A stretch of 64,000 bases of DNA from positions 62,001 through 126,000 of the forward strand of contig NZ_PCQD01000006.1 in the NCBI RefSeq assembly GCF_002979975.1, given 5' to 3'. Below the pieces are notes generated by a model. The model had not been told where the DNA came from, ran no database searches, and saw only the letters and a list, made by a program, of their open reading frames with translations. Positions 60,383 through 64,000 of the stretch are shown in pieces. The DNA is from Pseudomonas sp. MYb185 (lineage in GTDB: Bacteria; Pseudomonadota; Gammaproteobacteria; Pseudomonadales; Pseudomonadaceae). Position 1 is the stretch's first letter. Each line of letters starts with the position of its first letter. The position numbers and the translations under genes are program-made.

Positions 60383-60406
60383 GTTCCCGGTATCTGTACC
60401 GGGAAC
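60383..60406 (-). terminator. Hairpin between lrgB-like gene and cydA
   Basis: GTTCCCGGT (60383-60391) and ACCGGGAAC (60398-60406) form a perfect 9-bp stem with a 6-nt loop, beginning eight bases past the LrgB-type stop. It lacks a U-tract, so it may slow rather than end transcription into cydABDC. Confidence 0.45.
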
Positions 60407-60414
60407 CGCAGGGT

Positions 60415-61137
60415 CTACAGCAGCAGCCAGAGCGTCACGCAAAGTGGCAGCAACAGCGCCGTGCCGATGCCCATCAGGCTCATGGCCAGCGCGGCGAAGG
60501 CACCGGCTTCGTCACTTTCCTCCAGCGCCCGCGAAGTGCCCACCGCGTGTGCCGCCAGGCCCAGCGACATGCCACGCGCCGCCGGCAGGGTCACCCCGGT
60601 GACATTCAACAGCCAGGGCCCCATCAGCGCACCGAGCACCGCAGTGTACATGACGAAGGCCGCGGCCATGGCCGCCACCCCACCCATCTGCTCGGCCACC
60701 ATCATGGCGATCGGTGTGGTCAGGGACTTCGGCGCCAGGGTCATCAGCATGGCGAAGTCGGCGCCCAGCAGCCAGGCCAGCAGCACGGTGACCCCGGTGA
60801 CGAACACCCCGGCCACCAGCAGGGTGATCATCACCGGCCAGAAGAACTGCCGGATACGCCGCAGGTTGTGGTACAGCGGTATCGCCAGCGCCACCGTGGC
60901 CGGCGCCAGCAGCAGGGTCAGCGGCAGAACCGCATCCCGGTAGGCTTCATACTCCATGCCCAGCAGCCACAGCGCGCTGATCAGCAGCACGATCGAGACG
61001 ATCAGCGGGTGCAGCAGGGCCATACGGGTGCGCTCGTACAGCCCCAGTCCCAGTTGATAGACACCCAGGGTCAGGCCCAGCAGAAACAGCGGGTGGGTCA
61101 GTACCGCGTTCCAGGCCAGCAGCAGCGACGCGTTCAT
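60415..61137 (-). CDS. LrgB/CidB-family membrane protein
   Basis: A 240-residue protein with about seven to eight hydrophobic segments, matching the LrgB family, including TLAPKSLTTPIAMMVAEQMG and LGLAAHAVGTSRALEE, the conserved APKSxTTPIA and HAxGTxxA motifs. LrgA/LrgB pairs are holin/antiholin-like or, in several organisms, export pyruvate or organic acids. It overlaps the upstream LrgA-type gene by four bases (ATGA). Its stop lies 176 bases before cydA on the same strand. Confidence 0.92.
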   Translation of the reverse strand: MNASLLLAWNAVLTHPLFLLGLTLGVYQLGLGLYERTRMALLHPLIVSIVLLISALWLLGMEYEAYRDAVLPLTLLLAPATVALAIPLYHNLRRIRQFFWPVMITLLVAGVFVTGVTVLLAWLLGADFAMLMTLAPKSLTTPIAMMVAEQMGGVAAMAAAFVMYTAVLGALMGPWLLNVTGVTLPAARGMSLGLAAHAVGTSRALEESDEAGAFAALAMSLMGIGTALLLPLCVTLWLLL

Positions 61138-61493
61138 GCATCCTCCCTGCGCGCCTGGCGGGCCACCAGGTACTGCATCAGGTGTCCGGCCAGCGGCACC
61201 ACCAGGATGAATGACAGGGTCAGGCTGACCAGGATCGCCGCGGCATCCGCGGCCACCTCGTTGCCGTACATCATCACCCCGGCCGCCGGGGGCGTCAGCA
61301 ACAGCGGCAGAAAGCGCAGCAGCCCGCTCGACGCCGTCTCCAACGAGGCGCTGACCCGGCCACGCAGGCGCAGGAATACCACCAGCAACAACATGCCGAT
61401 GATGGGGCTGGGCAAAAAGGGTAGAAACAATACATTCAGCGCCGTGCCGATCAACTGAAACAGGATCAGCCAGGTCAGTCCACGTAACAACAT
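61134..61493 (-). CDS. CidA/LrgA-family membrane protein
   Basis: A 119-residue small membrane protein with four hydrophobic segments (TWLILFQLIGTALNVLF, SPIIGMLLLVVFLRL, GLLRFLPLLLTPPAAGVMMY, AAAILVSLTLSFILVVPLAG) and the family motif LPSPIIGM. ATG 61493 gives the usual length; the frame extends to 61628 without homology. Partner of the LrgB-type protein, ATGA overlap. The 266-base region upstream is shared with the divergent outer-membrane protein gene. Confidence 0.9.
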   Translation of the reverse strand: MLLRGLTWLILFQLIGTALNVLFLPFLPSPIIGMLLLVVFLRLRGRVSASLETASSGLLRFLPLLLTPPAAGVMMYGNEVAADAAAILVSLTLSFILVVPLAGHLMQYLVARQARREDA

Positions 61494-61693
61494 CCGATCA
61501 TTCCCAAGTGAAACAGCGATAGCCGACAGGGCCAGCGCGATGCCAGCGGCAGGAGTTTGCTGTATCCTGCCGCCGCTCAGCGAAACAATACCACCGATGC
61601 CGTATTCGACGGCAGCCTGTTCCATCAAAGCACTCGCGCCAGCGGCTGGATATCCAGCCGCACCTGTACGACGACTGGCTCAAGGCGAAGACG

Positions 61694-61722
61694 GTTTTCT
61701 TTTTCGGAAAACACTTTACTAT
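61694..61722 (+). promoter_or_regulatory. Candidate promoter of the OmpK/Tsx-type gene
   Basis: TACTAT (61717-61722) could be a -10 hexamer about 38 bases before the start codon, but the sequence 17 bases upstream (GTTTTC) is a poor -35. GTTTTC and GAAAAC (61707-61712) also form a small inverted repeat. Weak evidence. Confidence 0.25.
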
Positions 61723-61759
61723 TGCGCCCTCTCTCCACCCCAGCAGCCGGACTCACTCC

Positions 61760-62530
61760 ATGCGCACATTGATCACAGGCGCCGCCGCCAGCCTTGCCAT
61801 TGCCAGCGGCCTGGCCGCCGCCTCCCCCCTGCAATGGCAGGACAACAGCCTGACCTACCTGTATGGCACCGACTTCGAGGTCGACCCCAAGACCCAGCAG
61901 GCGGTGACCTTCGAGCATGTCAGCGGCTGGAGCGTCGGCGACCTGTTCCTGTTCGTCGACAGCATCCATTACAACGGCGCCACCGATGCCAACGGCAACA
62001 ACAGCACCTGGTATGGCGAGATAGCACCACGGCTGTCGTTCGGCAAACTGAGCGGCCGGCAGCTGCACTTCGGCCCGATCCGCGACGTACTGCTGGCCGG
62101 CACCTATGAGTTCGGCCGTGGCGACATCAAGAACTACCTGCTCGGCCCGGGCGTGGACCTGGCGGTGCCGGGGTTCGACTACCTGCAACTGAATACCTAT
62201 TACCGCCGCTCCGATACCCCGGATGGGGTGCGTGGCGCTTGGCAGATCACCCCGGTATGGGCCATTACCCTGCCACTGGGCCGTTCGGATGTGCTGATCG
62301 ACGGCTATATCGACTGGATCGTGGATAACGACGGCCCGGGCAAGCATGCCAACCTGCATTTCAATCCGCAGGTCAAGTACGACCTGGGCAAGGCGCTGGG
62401 CTGGAGAGCCAGGCAAGTGTATACCGGCATCGAGTACAGCTACTGGAAGGACAAGTACGGCATCGAGAATACCGCCGCCTTCGATACCAATCAGAGTGTC
62501 ACCAACCTGCTGGTGAAAGTGCACTTCTGA
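61760..62530 (+). CDS. OmpK/Tsx-family outer-membrane channel protein
   Basis: A 256-residue protein with a signal peptide (MRTLITGAAASLAIASGLAA) and a mature part matching the nucleoside-specific channel (Tsx/OmpK) family: SPLQWQDNSLTYLYGTDFE, VTFEHVSGWSVGDLFLFVDS, WYGEIAPRLSFGKLSG and a C-terminal strand ending in phenylalanine (LLVKVHF). A 12-strand barrel for nucleosides is the family picture; specificity here is not established. Confidence 0.92.
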   Translation: MRTLITGAAASLAIASGLAAASPLQWQDNSLTYLYGTDFEVDPKTQQAVTFEHVSGWSVGDLFLFVDSIHYNGATDANGNNSTWYGEIAPRLSFGKLSGRQLHFGPIRDVLLAGTYEFGRGDIKNYLLGPGVDLAVPGFDYLQLNTYYRRSDTPDGVRGAWQITPVWAITLPLGRSDVLIDGYIDWIVDNDGPGKHANLHFNPQVKYDLGKALGWRARQVYTGIEYSYWKDKYGIENTAAFDTNQSVTNLLVKVHF

Positions 62531-62552
62531 CCGGTCATCGCCGGCGGATCGG

Positions 62553-62729
62553 TTACAGTGAGACCGCTTCGATGATGCGCGTCGCGATAGTGATCAACAG
62601 TATCGCGGCGCCGCTCAGCATCAGTGCCACTCCCCAGCCCTTGTCGCGAAAACTGAACCCCGTACCCAGTATCAGAAAGCCGAGCACCAGCAGGCCCAGC
62701 ATCAGGTGTACTTCATCGATGGCAGTCAT
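62553..62729 (-). CDS. 58-residue small membrane protein
   Basis: A short gene with a strong ribosome site (AAGGGG five bases before ATG 62729) and a TAA at 62553-62555. The product has two hydrophobic segments (LMLGLLVLGFLILGTGF and VALMLSGAAILLITIA) joined by the basic turn SFRDKGWG, so a two-helix hairpin in the inner membrane is likely. It lies between the OmpK-type gene (convergent, 22 bases away) and the DUF945 gene on the same strand, 109 bases downstream of the latter. I do not recognise its family or function. Confidence 0.75.
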   Translation of the reverse strand: MTAIDEVHLMLGLLVLGFLILGTGFSFRDKGWGVALMLSGAAILLITIATRIIEAVSL

Positions 62730-62838
62730 CTATCCCCTTCTCTGGCTATCGACCCGCGACTGCCTGTCGCGGGTGGTGAAGTGCCATGGTACTTGCCCGG
62801 CATGACAGTGCCAAGGCGTATGACCGCCCCGCGGTGCT

Positions 62839-64000
62839 CTACTCCAGGCCTTGCAGTCCGGCCAGCAGGCCGACGAAGTCCTCCACCGGAATGCGCTGGC
62901 CATTGAACTCGATCATGCCATCGGCGTAGTGCAGCCTGGAGAGGATATTATCCCCTTCCACCCTGGCCAGTTGCATCATCTCGGCCATGCCGCCGGCCAT
63001 TTCCACCATCATTGCCGCCTCCTGTTCCACTGCCGCCGCATCGCTCTGCGGCTGGAACAATGTCTTGTACCGGATCACGTCCATCAGCATCGGCTTGGAT
63101 AGCACCAGATTGGCTTCCAGGCTGCCGATCAGTTGCCGCGCCAGCAGCTCAGCGGGCTGCTCCAGCGAACCGGGGCTCTCCAGCCCCATGTCGAGACTGA
63201 AACGGCTTTCGCCATTGGCGGTCCTGATCGAGAAGTTGTTCAGCGCCAGCCGGGGCTGCCCCTGCAGTAACTGCAGCAGCGCGCCCTGGAACTGCGCGCT
63301 CGTGGCCTGCGGATCCTCCGGCTCGTTCCCCAGCGCCAGGCTGTTGTACAGGCCAGCCAGCAGGGCGGTGGCCTGCGGGTCGAGCCGGCTCAGGCTCCAG
63401 CCCATGTTCATCGAGCCCAGTGGTTTGCCGTCATAACTGACCGAGCCCACCTGGTAGTTCAGTTCGGCCTTGATGCCATCGGCGGCCAGGCGGGTATGGT
63501 CGGTCTGCAGCACGTCGCTCATCACCAGTGCCGGCTGGTCCTCCAGCAGCACCGCCAGCTGATCCAGCGCCACCCGACCGGTGCCAAGGTACAGGCCAGA
63601 GCTATCCCGGCGGCGATCCAGCGCGAACTCGATCCCGACCAGGCCGATCCGTTCGGGCGAGTCCAGTTCCAGCGAGTCGACGCGTCCGCTGACAGCAAAG
63701 TGCTCACCGGCGGTATCGGTGCGAAATATCGCGGAAAGACCGGAAAACCTGCCTTCGACCTCACCTCCGGTCCAGCTCAGCGGAGCCACCTGTAGCTCCC
63801 CCTTGATGCCCTGACCATAGCCGATACTGCTGATCAGGGTGACCGGCGCCTGCCCGGCACTGGCGGCGAACAACTCTGCCAACTGCGCGCTGGGCTCCAG
63901 TTGCGCGCGACTGACCGCCATCACCGGTAGCCACTTGAATGAGGTGAGGCGCGACAGTGGCATGGGCCCATGTTCGATGTGATCGCTGATGAACAGGTCG
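62839..64000 (-). CDS. DUF945 (YdgA-like) family protein, 5' end outside window
   Basis: The frame is open to the right edge, giving 386 residues of the C-terminal part. The sequence ISDHIEHGPMPLSRLTSF at the visible start is the family's conserved HGP element, so the protein begins upstream. The body has repeated beta-rich stretches (SWTGGEVEGRFSGLSAIF, YQVGSVSYDGKPLGSMNMGW) and ends in a Met-rich helix (EMAGGMAEMMQLARVEGD) before FNGQRIPVEDFVGLL. Family members are membrane-anchored periplasmic proteins with no firmly known biochemical role. Confidence 0.8.
   Translation of the reverse strand, partial: DLFISDHIEHGPMPLSRLTSFKWLPVMAVSRAQLEPSAQLAELFAASAGQAPVTLISSIGYGQGIKGELQVAPLSWTGGEVEGRFSGLSAIFRTDTAGEHFAVSGRVDSLELDSPERIGLVGIEFALDRRRDSSGLYLGTGRVALDQLAVLLEDQPALVMSDVLQTDHTRLAADGIKAELNYQVGSVSYDGKPLGSMNMGWSLSRLDPQATALLAGLYNSLALGNEPEDPQATSAQFQGALLQLLQGQPRLALNNFSIRTANGESRFSLDMGLESPGSLEQPAELLARQLIGSLEANLVLSKPMLMDVIRYKTLFQPQSDAAAVEQEAAMMVEMAGGMAEMMQLARVEGDNILSRLHYADGMIEFNGQRIPVEDFVGLLAGLQGLE

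Overview
The window looks like a chromosomal segment of a Pseudomonas-lineage gammaproteobacterium (Pseudomonas/Halopseudomonas type). The strongest evidence is the block ponA | pilM-N-O-P-Q-aroK-aroB-damX-gltB-gltD-hemE, which is the arrangement known from Pseudomonas, with proteins of the family-typical length (PilM 354 aa, GltB 1482 aa once starts are corrected). Base composition is moderately GC-rich throughout. No tRNA, rRNA, CRISPR array, phage or insertion sequence was seen; the window is mostly ordinary core chromosome, with repetitive palindromic DNA confined to a few intergenic gaps.

Layout. 1-7 kb: a porin tail, a YcaC-type hydrolase, a PhzF-like isomerase, a BASS/ACR3-type membrane transporter, a periplasmic binding-like protein, a GST/VOC gene pair with a divergent LysR regulator, and a 104-aa unknown. 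7-10.6 kb: a thiolase and two-subunit CoA-transferase cluster with a divergent LysR gene, arranged like the dehydrocarnitine (dhc) cluster of Pseudomonas. 10.6-17 kb: a GFA-domain protein and a translationally coupled tripartite RND efflux operon (outer-membrane lipoprotein, adaptor, pump). 17-28 kb: an unknown membrane protein, BenE-type permease, two paralogous 595/596-aa acyl-CoA dehydrogenases, SelO and an SLC13-type permease. 28-37 kb (minus strand): gltB, gltD, hemE, metY (amino-acid nitrogen and sulfur assimilation, haem). 37-48 kb: damX, aroB, aroK and the type IV pilus alignment/secretin genes pilMNOPQ, divergent from ponA. 48-54 kb: a LysR gene divergent from an acyl-CoA ligase coupled to a single-chain biotin-dependent acyl-CoA carboxylase. 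54.5-61.5 kb: cydA-B-D-C (cytochrome bd-type oxidase and its ABC exporter) preceded by an LrgA/LrgB pair. 61.7-64 kb: an OmpK/Tsx-type barrel, a 58-aa membrane protein and the 3' part of a DUF945 (YdgA-like) gene.

The least explained DNA is intergenic. Four elements of 105-112 bp (22228-22339, 22532-22643, 30678-30782, 30883-30993) share one architecture: long complementary arms of 26-30 nt around a 52-53 nt loop that holds its own small hairpin. Two of them have loops identical at 51 of 52 positions in opposite orientation while their arms differ yet stay self-complementary. Both gaps hold one pair, in the same inverted arrangement. A second family of short GTAG/GTCG hairpins (REP-like) forms a perfect palindrome at 22415-22495, a three-unit array with an 88-89 bp period at 54266-54520, and a solitary copy at 26131-26153 carrying a compensatory base-pair change. 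No transposase or RAYT gene is in the window.

Several gene starts were placed downstream of the longest open frame using ribosome-binding sites, signal peptides or family length; these choices are stated in each entry.
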